Origin: Echinarachnius parma
Taxonomy: Eukaryota; Echinodermata; Echinoidea; Clypeasteroida; Echinarachniidae
Direction of reading: 5' to 3'
Assembly (NCBI GenBank): GCA_037951105.1
Contig: JBAMJV010001820.1
Span: 156,441-220,440 of the forward strand
DNA length: 64,000 nucleotides
Part shown: positions 47,640 through 58,814 of the stretch, in pieces
Numbering within the stretch: position 1 is the stretch's first letter
Layout of the letters: the number at the start of each line of letters is the position of its first letter
Made by a program: the position numbers and the translations under genes
Notes under the pieces: generated by a model
Told to the model about the DNA's origin: nothing
The model's database searches: none
What the model saw: the letters and a program-made list of their open reading frames with translations, nothing else

Positions 47640-48010
47640 AGCGAGCAAACTGCTCATAATTCCTTAGCACAAGTAAATAAACGGACCCGCTCGACCACTG
47701 CGACTCACAGGCATTCGGATCCGTATCACGATCACTGCGGGCTCCGCCGCGTTTTTTAGGGTCGGCCGACGTTCGCAGGGCACCGAAACCTGCTCCTAAA
47801 TTCAGCGATTTTCGACCGACTCCTTTGTTTACTGATGGGCGACTTATTTCTGATCACTGATGTCCATAAAGGGTTCGCCCAAGCCCCGTCCAAAATGTGA
47901 CAGAGAGCGAAAAATACGCTCGACTCCCTGGCGGATTTGAAATTCGGCGACTCTCTGGCGATCTATAAATTCGGCCGGGGTCCGTTTGATTTGTGACGCA
48001 GGCCTTCAGT
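47640..48010. other. GC-rich intronic patch of unknown nature
   Basis: About 370 bp between CUB1 and LDLa2 is clearly GC-richer than the introns around it, with many CpG (CCGCCGCG, GGTCGGCCGACG). I see no open frame with a domain, no terminal repeats and no convincing Pol III box. It could be an old SINE-like repeat or a retained regulatory patch. Confidence 0.3.
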
Positions 48011-48049
48011 GCGCTGTAACATAAAAGTCAGCATCGCAGCTGAGCTTGA

Positions 48050-48511
48050 AGGGGTAGTTCAGTTTTGGTATACAGGGCGCTGCACGAATTTGTTTTTTTT
48101 GTGAGATAATGAAAAACTGAGTGTCAAATTTTAATGGCAGCATAAACTTTATTTGATCACAATCAATTCAGAAACGGCTGAAATATCAATACAAATATCT
48201 GATCGTATAAAATCTGGGCCCCAGATGTATTCCATGACTTGTGTTTATGCTTAAACTTTTTCAAACATTTTCAAAAGAGATTTTTAATTAGTTGTTGATG
48301 ATTTTCCTATTCAATAAATATTTCAACAGAATATTACATGCATGATTTTGGATAGAAAATGGGTGAAACAAATGATAACAGTCTTTTTACTTAGTCGTTT
48401 GTAATTTGTTATACCTTTCTAGCACGGTGGAGTTATAACCATTATTTTGTAATGTTATTGTGCATGTTTTGGTTACTTAAGTCCAGCCTTACTAAAAACT
48501 GTACGACACCT
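48050..48511. mobile_element. TTAA-family MITE, 462 bp, intronic
   Basis: The left end AGGGGTAGTTCAGTTTTGG follows TTGA rather than TTAA (one change). The right end ACTGTACGACACCT is followed by TTAA. The interior matches 17857-18391 in reverse orientation (GCGCTGCACGAATT, GAAAAACTGAGTGTC). Confidence 0.8.
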
Positions 48512-48669
48512 TTAATGCAAGGTAAAATTTGCAAATTCTATATACATTGAACAGCGCTTTTAATAAATTGTAAGCAAATTATACCGCTTTATAGTAAATT
48601 GTGTGTATTAATATTGTTCAAAGATGTCATATAATTATGATCGTTTTGATAACCTCCCTTTTGTTCAAG

Positions 48670-48768
48670 ACCCGTTCATTTGTGACGCACAAACGTACGC
48701 AACATCGCAAAGCTCTGTGTGTGACCTGGTACCCGATTGCCACCGAGGAGCAGATGAATTTGACTGTG
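48670..48768 (+). CDS. LDLa2 exon
   Basis: A 99-nt 1-1 exon (acceptor TTCAAG, donor GTAAGA). It encodes PFICDAQTYATSQSSVCDLV then PDCHRGADEFDC. It has the same four-cysteine pattern as LDLa1. The calcium loop is altered here (HRGADE instead of DGSDE), so calcium binding may be weaker in this copy. A longer chance frame begins upstream at 48624 with an ATG, but its first part reads through the acceptor tract and is not needed. Confidence 0.82.
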
Positions 48769-49590
48769 GTAAGAAAGACAGCCATTCATTTGTTTATCCA
48801 ACGTAACCATCATGATACGTGTTTAGTTTGTTTAGTCATCTTGACCCTTACACCGCTCTTTGACATGCCTTGTTTGTCCGTCCGCAAATATAAATAGTTT
48901 GGTACGTATCTTACACATTGTAATGAAGTTATTATATTTCTCTTTAGCGTTGTAATGAGTCATTCTAACCTAAGAACCCCCTCCCACCAAATGTACGAGG
49001 TATTATACTGTTTCAATTTTGAGCACATTAGATAAAATGTAGCCTTTTACCGGCGAATATTATGTTGCTGTATTCTCAGTACTATCATCCCTCACCTCCC
49101 TGTGGTCAACCGTCGATTAACTCCACTTATCATAATTGACACGGTTTTTTTTTACTTACTTGATTCACATAAGAACGGTATAATGTAATCTATACGTTTT
49201 AAGGGATAGATGGGATAAATTTAAAAGAACATTTTTAATGACAGAATAAACTTTATTTGATAAAAATCGGTTTAGACACGGCTGAAATATCCATATTTAG
49301 TATAAATATTGGCATAATGCTGTAGCTTTAATGCAAGTACTTGGCACGTTATATAATCGACCCTGTGAATTATGCACATGTGTGCTCTTTTATCCAGATC
49401 ATACGTACATTAAGTTTGTTGATACAGTCTGTTATATACCTGCGAGTAATGCCCTTCCCCCTTTTCGTCATTATCAAACGTGTTGAATTTCAAATTCGCA
49501 AAAACATATAAAGCGTGATTCTAATTAAAGTTCATATTGTTTACTAGAGCAAAGCTCATTCAGATTGATGTTCCTTATGTCCCCCCTCAG

Positions 49591-49950
49591 TTCATGAGCT
49601 AAGCCTTGGTGGTCCAGCGATTCAAATAGCCTCTCACAATTACCCATCTGAATACCCACCTGATGTCAACGTTCTGTGGAAGTTCATATATGCATCCGGG
49701 CAAGAAACTGAGGGCATCTTCTACAGGCTTCTCTTTGGGAACATCAATATAAACCACGGAGACGGTCTGGAGTTCGGCTCAGGTTGGAATCCCGATAATT
49801 CAACGGAAATTGGTGACTACTCTGGTTACTACTCTGGATCCGCCCGGGACAGATTCATAATGGCAGGAGAAATGTTTGTCTTATTCTTCAGCAACTACCG
49901 CGATCAGTCATCCGGATTTCAACTTGAGATAAGCATTCAAAATATTTCCG
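49591..49950 (+). CDS. CUB2 exon (cysteine-free CUB-like domain)
   Basis: A 360-nt 1-1 exon (acceptor CCCCTCAG, donor GTAAAT) of 120 codons, lacking any early ATG and so easily missed by ORF callers. SHNYPSEYPPDVNVLWKF, GDGLEFGSGWNPDN and MFVLFFSNYRDQSSGFQLEI line up with CUB1. No cysteine. It ends ISIQNISG at the same place where CUB1 ends VVSIPG. A small patch rich in G/S/Y (GDYSGYYSGS) replaces the variable loop. Confidence 0.85.
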
Positions 49951-50122
49951 GTAAATACCTTTCTGCTTATTTGTTTTAATCCTAACTATGCATGTAATAG
50001 TCGTATTACAGACGTTGCAATTTTCTTAATAACATAACATTTTTATTATAGGATTAATACTATCATACAAATAGTACATGGTTTGGAGTTGAATAAACAA
50101 GAATATACACTACTAAAACTTA

Positions 50123-51429
50123 CACTGTTGGTCTTATAGTTCGAATATTTTTTGATAGATACAACTTCATTCTTTAAACCTATTTTTGCGCCAAATGAAC
50201 CATTTTAGAATAAATAAAAAAATTATTGTATAATGTTTCCAAACTACCAATGTACACTAAATGGTTGCATGGATTCGCATTAATTAGTTAAGTCTTTTGT
50301 GCTGAGCTTCAAAAGGCAGGACCTTTGATGATTGGCTCATTTCCTACTCCAAAGCGTATGTCCAACAAGTCATCATTATGTTCTTCAGGCTTCACTCCGT
50401 CCAACGCCATTGACTACACGCCAAACGATGCGTGTGCTCCACCAGGAAGGGGTATCAACAAGCAATGTCCACTACTTCGTTGAAACATCCCCGTTTACGG
50501 TCTGTAAAATGCTCGGACCTCATCGAGAGGAGGTTTGACCGCTAGACCGTCACACCCTCAAGTCGTTATGTGAATGGAGAAATGTTGGAGCTTCTCGTCC
50601 CGTAATCGAGGAACTGTTTATTTTCCATCTGTTCGGTCAAGGATGTTATGGCCCATACCCATTAAAATGACATATAACTAGTGTCTAGGCGGCAATCTTC
50701 TTGGCTGCCTAGTCCAGGGACGTCCGGTAAATCTCGGTTGCATGGTTTGGAGTGGACTCTTGTTAGTTTGTCTTGCTCGATGACCACGTTAAAGCGATCG
50801 CTGACGTCTAGCAAAAAGCGTTAATTCCATAGTTTCTTCTAGACAGCAAAGGCTCCTTTTTCAAATGTCTGGTTTAAACGACGCAAGTTAAGCAATTTGC
50901 GATGATTTACCCTGCTGGTCAATCGTGGACGTCTTATGGATTCCCGTAGCTTTATTTGACCCTCTCTCGATGACCATGATGACGTCTGAGTATTTTAAAG
51001 ACCATAAACTGCGATGTTCCAACGAAACAGTGGAGTGGGCAGTGCTTGTTGACACCCATTCCTGGTGGAGCACAAGCATCGTTTGGCGTCTAGACAATGG
51101 CGATGGACGGGGTTTGGCCTAAAGAGCCTCTGTGCCAATTTTAGTTGAAAATTGTACAGCCAACTCTGATAAATGACACTTATTGATGATTTGTTGAACA
51201 TACGCTTAAGAGAGGGAAAAGGGCCCATCATCGAATGACCCGCTCAAAACAAAATGATAGATTAATGAATGCAAATAATGCAATCCTTTATTGTATTTTG
51301 GTAGTTTGGAAACTTTATAAGATCATTATTTTTAGTCTAAAATAGAGATAGTTCATGAGGCGTAAAAAATAGGGAAAATAATGAAGTTTGATCTAAGAAA
51401 AAAATATTACAACTGTATGACCAACAGTG
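50123..51429. mobile_element. TA-flanked element with long inverted arms, 1.3 kb, intronic
   Basis: The ends CACTGTTGGTCTTATAGTT and AACTGTATGACCAACAGTG are flanked by TA (50121-50122, 51430-51431). Further inverted matches extend inward: TTTCCAAACTACC against GGTAGTTTGGAAAC, and GCGTGTGCTCCACCAGGAA against TCCTGGTGGAGCACAAGC. Ends of this form are typical of Tc1-like elements. The frames across it are shadows of the palindrome, and no transposase catalytic motif was seen. Confidence 0.75.
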
Positions 51430-52021
51430 TATTTAAAATTTCTCTAGTGCATGCAGAGGCCGCACGTAGGTCAAGTGTGATACGGTAAATGTGTACTTAT
51501 GGGTACTCACTACATTATTACATGCTGTAGCAGCCAAATTGTAATCAAAGAACCCAATATGGTCCTCTTGAAATCATCTACATGTTTGTTTGTCAGGTGA
51601 GTTTTTTGAAAAGGTTGATGGAGGCCATTATATGCCATATATTATTATTGATCAAAGACCGGTCCAAGTACCGGTTAGTACCCGGCCCCGTCGGCCTATC
51701 TTACCGTTGCCGTACCGAACAACCGCGTGCAATGTCTTTTTTTTTAATACAAAGATCATCCTTAGTTTGTTAAACTCTCAATTAAATGAACTTCTCGCTG
51801 CAGTAAGTACGCACGACTCAAATTGAAAACGCTTTGACGTCCTTGGTGTTCTTGGAAATCCATATTGGTAATTCATTCACCAATTATATCTTCCTCCGAG
51901 AGTCGGAAAATGTATATTTCCACGATCAGAATTTGCTAGAATGACCCGGTATTTTTATATTGTCGTTCGTTTAATTGTTAGTTTGTTCACAGTTACCATT
52001 AAATATAACCCTGTTATAATA

Positions 52022-52359
52022 CCGGGCGTATCAAACAAAGCGTAACACTTTTGAAAAAATTGTCAACATTACATTTGTATATATTTATCAGATTTTTTTC
52101 ATGTCGATGGATGCCCAATGGTCTCATCTATCAAGTGCCACTAACAAAACACATTTTCGTTCACGCTTGGCCGAACACTGACAGTTTTTGTACAGAGTGT
52201 CAAAAATGGCTTGCGCCAAATTGAAAGAAGCGGGACAATTAAACCACTTGATAGATGAGACCATTAGGCATCCATCGACATGAAAAAAGCTTCTAAATAT
52301 ATCAACATGTAATTTTGAAAAAAAATTCAAAAGTGTAACGCTTTTTTTGATACGCTCTG
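52022..52359. mobile_element. Foldback MITE, 338 bp, TA target site, intronic
   Basis: CGGGCGTATCAAACAAAGCG is mirrored by CGCTTTTTTTGATACGCTCTG. The arms continue through a TCATGTCGATGGATGCC segment and its complement (about 52098 and 52268). TA lies at 52020-52021 and 52360-52361. The loop is about 100 bp. Confidence 0.85.
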
Positions 52360-52875
52360 TACAGTAGACCATAACAACATCCGATAGGCTATACATAAAT
52401 TAATTACGCAGCGGCAATCAACCAAAAAATGTACTGCCTTAGTTATGATGTCACAAGCTTATACTAATATATTGCTGAAATATACCTTAACTCAAATACC
52501 TGGACTTACATGTGACAATGCAAATCAAGTTTTTTTAATGCTTTAAATGATGTTAACTTAAAAAGAACATAGTAGACGTAAAAGTAAGGAACATTACAAA
52601 CTTTATCTCGATTATAAACTCGATAACCTGGACTTACATGCAACTTATTATAAACGGGAAGGAACATCAGCTTAAAAGGATTATAATAGGCATACTTAAA
52701 TAATACAATCAACATGCTTTAATCTTAAATATCTGCCAAATGTTCTGTAATATATTTACCGAGTATTCGAGTGCCTTCGATTCGTTATTGTGTTTAATTA
52801 CTAGACGTTATTACTAAATATCATTCGAAGATCATAATCCACGTTTTTTTAATGTTTATATATATTTATTTCCAG

Positions 52876-52974
52876 GTGTCTTCGTGTGCGAATCTGGTAC
52901 AGATCTTACCCCTCTAAGCACTGTATGCGACCTCATTCCTGACTGTGAAGACGGCAGCGATGAGAAAGGCTGCA
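52876..52974 (+). CDS. LDLa3 exon
   Basis: A 99-nt 1-1 exon (acceptor TTTCCAG, donor GTAAGT). It encodes VFVCESGTDLTPLSTVCDLI then PDCEDGSDEKGC. This is the copy closest to a canonical LDLa C-terminal half, with the complete CD...DC-x-DGSDE box. Cysteines 1 and 3 are absent. Confidence 0.87.
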
Positions 52975-53268
52975 GTAAGTATAAACTGCAGCTACTCTGC
53001 ATTGTGGTTTGCCATCCATGTAGTCATTTACCCACCTGGAAAGTGGTATATCCTTTCGTAAGAGTAACAAACATTCATGCATTATACTTGTTCTAGAGAT
53101 TTGCATAATCACATATATTGGTCACCCTCCAGTCTTAATGATAAAAGGTGGCGATATTATTATGTTTTACTTACTTACTGGAGCCGGGTTTGATTGGTTT
53201 CCGTTCAATATGTGATTACCCATCTCCAAACCACAAAGTCGGGTACGAGGGTTCTCGGGCAAACTTAA

Positions 53269-53590
53269 AGGAGTAGTTCAGTTTTCGTATAGAGGGCGCT
53301 GCACGAAATCATTTTCTTGTGAGATAATGAAAAACTGAGTGTGAAGTTTGAAAGAGTATAGAATTTTAAAAGCATAATAAACTATATTTGATCAAAAAAG
53401 GTTTAGAAACGGGTGAAATATCAATACATGCATAATTTTGTATGAAAATAGTTTCAAACCAATGCTTTTTAGAAAGGGCCCTTTTGTGTTTGATAACAGG
53501 CTTCTTACTTTAAGTTAGTTGTTTGTAATTTTCTAGATCTTTCTAGCATGGTTTTGCATTATTACAAACTATTAGTTTGTAATGTTATTG
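53269..53590. mobile_element. TTAA-family MITE, right end lost
   Basis: TTAA at 53265-53268, then AGGAGTAGTTCAGTTTTCG. Similarity to 48050-48511 runs to about 53590, where MITE M1-like sequence takes over. Confidence 0.7.
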
Positions 53591-53599
53591 TGCGGGATT

Positions 53600-53917
53600 T
53601 CATAGCGCCGAGCAACCATGCACATTCGCTCGACACACGGCTGAATGCACACTAATAATAGCGGGCGTATTGCTTATTGTTCGAACGTTATGACAGGCAG
53701 TAAGTGCGGTTTATCAGGCACTGACTTGGTACAAATTGACAAAAATGGGAACCTGACATCAGTCACTCAGAGCGCCCTAAAACAAAAATCAAACTTCCAA
53801 AATGACTGATCCTGATATCGTCTATCATTGGAATAGACACCCTATCCTGTTGACATAATCATTATGTTGCTATATTTTGGGAAGTGCCCTGTTCCGTTTC
53901 TTTTGGGCCAACGTGTA
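53600..53917. mobile_element. MITE M1, truncated copy
   Basis: The right end reads CCCTGTTCCGTTTCTTTTGG then GCCAACGTGTA. The interior (GGCTGAATGCACACTAATAA, GACATCAGTCACTCAGAGCG) matches 4710-5233. The left terminus is missing, replaced at the junction with the TTAA element. Confidence 0.7.
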
Positions 53918-54088
53918 TATAGGGGTAAATTTATTCGAGATAAAACAAAAAATGAAATGAGAAGCCTACCACAAGCTTGCATTGGTCCACATTTGGCACT
54001 TCGAATGTAAAATGCAGAACAAATTTTAACACACTAAGAGTCATGTAAGTAATTAAATGAATGTATGTTTATTTTTTCCTTACCATAG

Positions 54089-54457
54089 GCATAGATATTG
54101 GCCCCGAAACAACCGTGCAGCTGTCTTCACATAACTATCCCAACGGCTATTACCGTAATTCCTACGCGCTCTGGACACTAGACTATTCTGGCAGTGAAGA
54201 CACACACCTCTTCTACAGGGTTTCGTTCATTGCCAGGACACTGTATTCCAACGATATGTTGACATTTAGCTCGGGCTGGAGCCCGGGGACGAATGGCGTT
54301 ATATCGTATTCATACCAAGATAATAATGAATATAAGAAAGACTTGTTTATTAAGACCGGACAAATCTTCATTGAATTCAACGCTCGTCGTCCCAAGACGT
54401 ATCATTCTAGCAACAGCTATAAATTCCAAATAGACATCACCACCGTGAACGTTTCAG
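54089..54457 (+). CDS. CUB3 exon (cysteine-free CUB-like domain)
   Basis: A 369-nt 1-1 exon (acceptor ACCATAG, donor GTAAAT) of 123 codons. SHNYPNGYYRNSYALWTL, NDMLTFSSGWSPGTNG and IFIEFNARRPKTYHSSNSYK mark the CUB frame. The Y-P-P of the other copies is replaced by Y-Y-R, and the last loop is basic (ARRPKTYH). No cysteine. The exon ends NVSG, giving an N-V-S sequon. Confidence 0.87.
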
Positions 54458-54459
54458 GT

Positions 54460-56380
54460 AAATAAATGCTGAATTATACATAATTTAATTAAAGTTATTC
54501 GAAGATAAGTTCAATATAATGTAGCTACAGATGTTTGATATCGTTTTACCTTTGGCCAACATTGTAGCTAGATCTGTCAAGGTTTAAGATTGTTAAAACA
54601 ATTTCAGAATCTGGAATATCTGCAAAACTTGTCGCCGACTGTATCAGAGAGTTACTGTATACATAGTCGCGGAATGAGTTAAAATTGAAATGTTGGCCCA
54701 CTTTATGACGTGTATAATGATTTGTAGAAGATTTCGTTTCCCATGTCATTCCCATCATGCCCCTCCCCTCCCCTCAAATTTTGAATTACCACATGATAAT
54801 CATTAAACCTACTTTGCATATTTGTGTTGCAATTTTTGGCAAAACTCTAATAATCGTGTTTTAATTTTGATCGTCATTAACCTCTCTTTTATAAACTTAA
54901 CATAACACCAAAAAAAAAAACAATTGAAAAGTAGTGTTTTTGAAATATATATTACTTCATGGATGACCGAGATAAAATTAAAGCAAAATTATGAAATGTT
55001 AAACATTAAATTCAAACATACCGAGTGGAATTAACAAAGGAGGTTTGCGTAAACCGTGTTTTAAACCATTGTCTACATCTATGGATGCAATTTGTAAACT
55101 GATGGAGAAAGAATGTTAACTCCTTACTTGTTAACAATGTTGATGGTACACATTTACCAAAGGCACCAACAAAATGTTTGTCTTCTCAGATAGTGATATT
55201 TGCTGTTTAGCATGCACTAAAAGTCATATCATAACAAATTATAAAATGTTTTACTTTAATAATTTGTAGTAATATGACTGCACTTAAGAGATGTAGACCA
55301 TGATTTAAACCATCGTGATGGTTTAACACACAAACCTCCTTTGTGAATCCGAGCCACTTTCTCTAGAAAAGTTGATTTGCCCTGTTCCTATAGCTACTGA
55401 CTAATCGAGCATTGAAACATGGTTTTATGGGATCACCCCCTAACATTTAAAAGAGTCTTTGTGGGTTATAATGGGCTGAGCAACCACCTAGCAATTCGGA
55501 GGTCTCGGTTTCAAAACCCCAAGCGTATAGCCTATTTTCTTTGCTCACTTTTCAATTTTAAACAGCGCAATATTTCATGAATGAATGGTTGTGCAACAAC
55601 ACATCTGGTTCAATGAATCGCCAATCTAGATGTTGATGCATTGTTGTAATTAATTGGCAAGGAAATACGACAGACAGCTGAACGGCTAAACGCTAAACCA
55701 CTGTTGTTGTTGCACATTGCACAATTATTAATTAAATCTGTCATTTTTTCAACCGGGCCATTATTACTTTATTTTGCTCTCAGTTATCTATCATGTAATG
55801 GATATCTCTCTAAAAATAATACTTTAGAAACTATGAAAAGATGCTTAGGGGTACTTGTTGTGTTGGGTTACTACATTAATGTTGTATCATCAACAAGCAT
55901 TTACTTTATATTGATGCCTCATGTGAAATGGTTATGTGATAATGGAATGTGCATTACAACTGAATATGGGGCCGACTCAAAAACGAAATGTTGCAAAATG
56001 GATCATTTTGAATTTGTCAAGAGTAAAATCTCCTTTTTCTTTGGAAGATATCTCCTTTTTCTTTGGAAGATAGAGTGATCGAGTTGAGGCGAACGTTTAT
56101 AAATGAGTACAGTGTTGTCTCCTTTTCTTTGACATTTGCAAAATGCAATTTTTGACTTTGCCCCATGTTCAGGCATCAAGCGCATTCCATGATTCCGTAA
56201 TCATTAACAATCAGGCATCAATGTAAAGGGAAATAAACGTGCCTTCCGCGAAATTTAAGTAGGATTATTTTCAGGGGTTTATATTATGTGCAAGAATTAT
56301 CAGCCAAAAAGAGGTTATTATTGCCAAATGTTCATGTTTATGATCATGATTAATTGTAAAATTACTATCTTGACTCAACT
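54460..56380. other. Intron between CUB3 and LDLa4; no gene recognised
   Basis: AT-rich intronic sequence. A 124-codon frame at 55704-56078 has hydrophobic runs but no recognisable family, and its end carries a short direct repeat (TCTCCTTTTTCTTTGGAAGA at about 56030 and 56050). I do not call it. Confidence 0.5.
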
Positions 56381-56386
56381 GAACAG

Positions 56387-56485
56387 GCCTATTCGGTTGC
56401 GACTCGTCAACATTTTTTACAAATGCTAGCTCTGTGTGTGACCTGAAAGCAGAATGTACTGATGGTACAGATGAGAGGGATTGTG
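56387..56485 (+). CDS. LDLa4 exon
   Basis: A 99-nt 1-1 exon (acceptor GAACAG, donor GTAAGT). It encodes LFGCDSSTFFTNASSVCDLK then AECTDGTDERDC. Four cysteines as in the other copies, with DGTDE in the calcium loop. N-A-S is a potential glycosylation sequon in the loop where Cys3 would normally sit. Confidence 0.86.
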
Positions 56486-57072
56486 GTAAGTGTATTATTT
56501 TGTTAAGCTCAGAGGTAATTATATCGAGTAAAACTATGGCGACAAGAATAATCATAACCATTAGTAATACATGTAGTTCTAAACAATGTCAAGTATGGCA
56601 GAGATGTGTGACCTGGCTCCTGCAAAGGAGGCACTCGTCCTCACCCAACCCATTAATATATCAACAAAACAAATCAAACGCAATTTTTTTGAAAAAATCA
56701 TTACGTTTTTACGCAAAACATACGGTGACACTGCTTCGGTACGAAACCATGAAGGTTTTTTTTTTACGCGATCTGTATACTTTTAGTGGTGTAAAAGCTA
56801 TAATTGTAAGTCTACACGTTACGTAATCCATAACGTTTGAATGCAAAATTAATTGGTAATTCATACACAGTGGATGTGCCAATCACTGTTGCAGGACACT
56901 AGTCGTTTTAATGACATAATATTGGCTAAGTACCTATCATCCAAAACAATTCATGGAACGTATAACTGTTATTGAAAATGCAAAATTGCGAGTCTGAGGT
57001 GAATGAACCTTTGCTTATTATTCAACCTTTGTTTGTTTACATCATGTCCTCTCTTGTGTTTTGTTTCCGTAG

Positions 57073-57444
57073 GATATGAACTTATGGTTGGCGACAGCAT
57101 ACAGCTAACATCTCACTACTATCCTTACCCCTACCCGCCCAATGCCTACATCCTGTGGACATTCCAGTATGCCAACGGAGAAGATCCTACCGACATGTTT
57201 TATCAGATATCGTTTGAGCGCATCGAACTGGACTATTATGATACTTTGAAAGTCGGCAAAGGCTGGGACCCTGATCAATACCGATATGTTAGCGTCAGAG
57301 GATATTACGATAACTACGGTAGTCTAGGTCTCAGGTTTATTGAGGCTGAACAAAATATGTACGTAGAATTCTTCTCTGGTTCATATAATCGGCATGATCA
57401 ACGCACTGGTTTCGACCTGTCCATCAACGTCATCTTCATTCCAG
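57073..57444 (+). CDS. CUB4 exon (cysteine-free CUB-like domain)
   Basis: A 372-nt 1-1 exon (acceptor TTCCGTAG, donor GTAAAT) of 124 codons. SHYYPYPYPPNAYILWTF, YYDTLKVGKGWDPDQY and MYVEFFSGSYNRHDQRTGF give the CUB pattern. Rich in tyrosine, no cysteine. It ends VIFIPG, very like CUB1. It is the last intact CUB exon in the series. Confidence 0.87.
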
Positions 57445-57589
57445 GTAAATATACAGGGAGTGTAATTGATTGATAAAGTCTCATATTTAAATAAACGAAC
57501 GGTTGTAAAAGTATGCAATTCATAATCAGAGTTCATGCAATATAATCATATGCCTAAACATATATCATAAACAAACAAAAGTAATCTAA

Positions 57590-57700
57590 TCGGGCAAAAA
57601 AAAAAAAAAAGGCCCCCCAAAAAACAAAACAAAAACACCCCCTCCCCCTCCCCACCCCCCCCCCCCAAAAAAAAAAAGTCATACTGCTTTTGATCAAGTT
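57590..57700. repeat. A/C-rich low-complexity tract
   Basis: Runs of A and C (to about 15 each) in the intron after CUB4. No other structure was seen. Confidence 0.7.
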
Positions 57701-58301
57701 ATTTAAAAACCTTTTAAACATTCATTTTTAATCATCAAATGTAATTGAATGAAGAAAAATTACCGTGATTTTACATTAATTATCAATTGGGGGCTCCGGT
57801 ACAGCGCCCCGCCCCCAACGCCCCTAAACGCAATTTTTGCCTTGGGCTCCCCCTCTAATATTGTTAAGTAGGTTAAAAGGAAGCTGTGTACCAAAAATGG
57901 CGCTTTTATCCGGCCGGTAACGATAATCAAGAAATATGACGCTAAGCCACCTGACTACTAGCTGCAGGCATAACTTTGTTTTTGATGATGCTAGGTTATC
58001 ATCCACATGATAATGTCAATATGTTATAGTTTCATCATAAGTGATTACTCATATTTCATATATTTAGTTTATGTTTGATAATTTTTTGTTGTTGTTGCTC
58101 AGGTTACTTGTGTATATAAATTTGTCATTTCAGGGAATTTATATCCTTCCCCCTGTATATTTTGACCATTAACGCCCATATCGTAAAGTATTTATACTTG
58201 TGTGATTGTTTTCCATCTATGGTATGTGTTTTAACTTAATTATTGCAAGCTTGATCAGAAAACTTAATGCAATACCATAATTACACATTTCGTCTTTATA
58301 G

Positions 58302-58400
58302 ATGCTTTCGTGTGTGATATCGGTACTTTTGTCACAACAACATCATCTCTGTGCAACTTGGAAGCGGACTGTTCTGACGGAACAGATGAAATGAAATGCA
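58302..58400 (+). CDS. LDLa5 exon
   Basis: A 99-nt 1-1 exon (acceptor TTTATAG, donor GTAAGT). It encodes AFVCDIGTFVTTTSSLCNLE then ADCSDGTDEMKC. It has the four-cysteine pattern and DGTDE loop, with CN in place of CD after the fourth family cysteine, as in LDLa1. It is the last module exon that is open throughout. Confidence 0.86.
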
Positions 58401-58814
58401 GTAAGTTGATTAACAACCATCTTACATGGCCAAAACCAAACAGACAGTTGTTTTTTCCACTGATTCCTTTCATCATTAAAGATACAAATTGTTGCAAATA
58501 ATGTTCAGATTCCTCCGAACGTTTACAATATATTAGTACAATGTTCAGATCTGACATTTAGAGGGATATTTACTTTCAATTTTCTATTTATGTGTTTGTT
58601 TTCAATTCAATTGAAAACAGCAGCAAATCATTTTTACACAATCCTACGAAAAGAATGTCATGATCATGAGGGCCTTGTGGTATTAATACAATTCAATTGA
58701 TAATGTTTAGCCTAATTCAGCCACGAAGCATATAGTGATAAGCTGTGAAAACAGTAGCTGTAGAAACATGAGGTGTATGAGGAATAAATGAACTCCTGTG
58801 TATTAATCCTACAA

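Noticed and set aside
50332-51231. Transposase fragments in the 1.3-kb TA element
   Set aside because: Frames on both strands share words only because the element is palindromic. No D-D-E/D catalytic box was seen.
55704-56078. 124-codon frame with hydrophobic segments in the CUB3-LDLa4 intron
   Set aside because: No family recognised, AT-driven hydrophobicity, and a short direct repeat at its end. Most likely chance.
56586-56786. Possible extra LDLa-like exon (MCDLAP... start)
   Set aside because: Only C-D-L-x-P resembles the module. There is no calcium loop, no final cysteine and no splice-site pair of the right phase.
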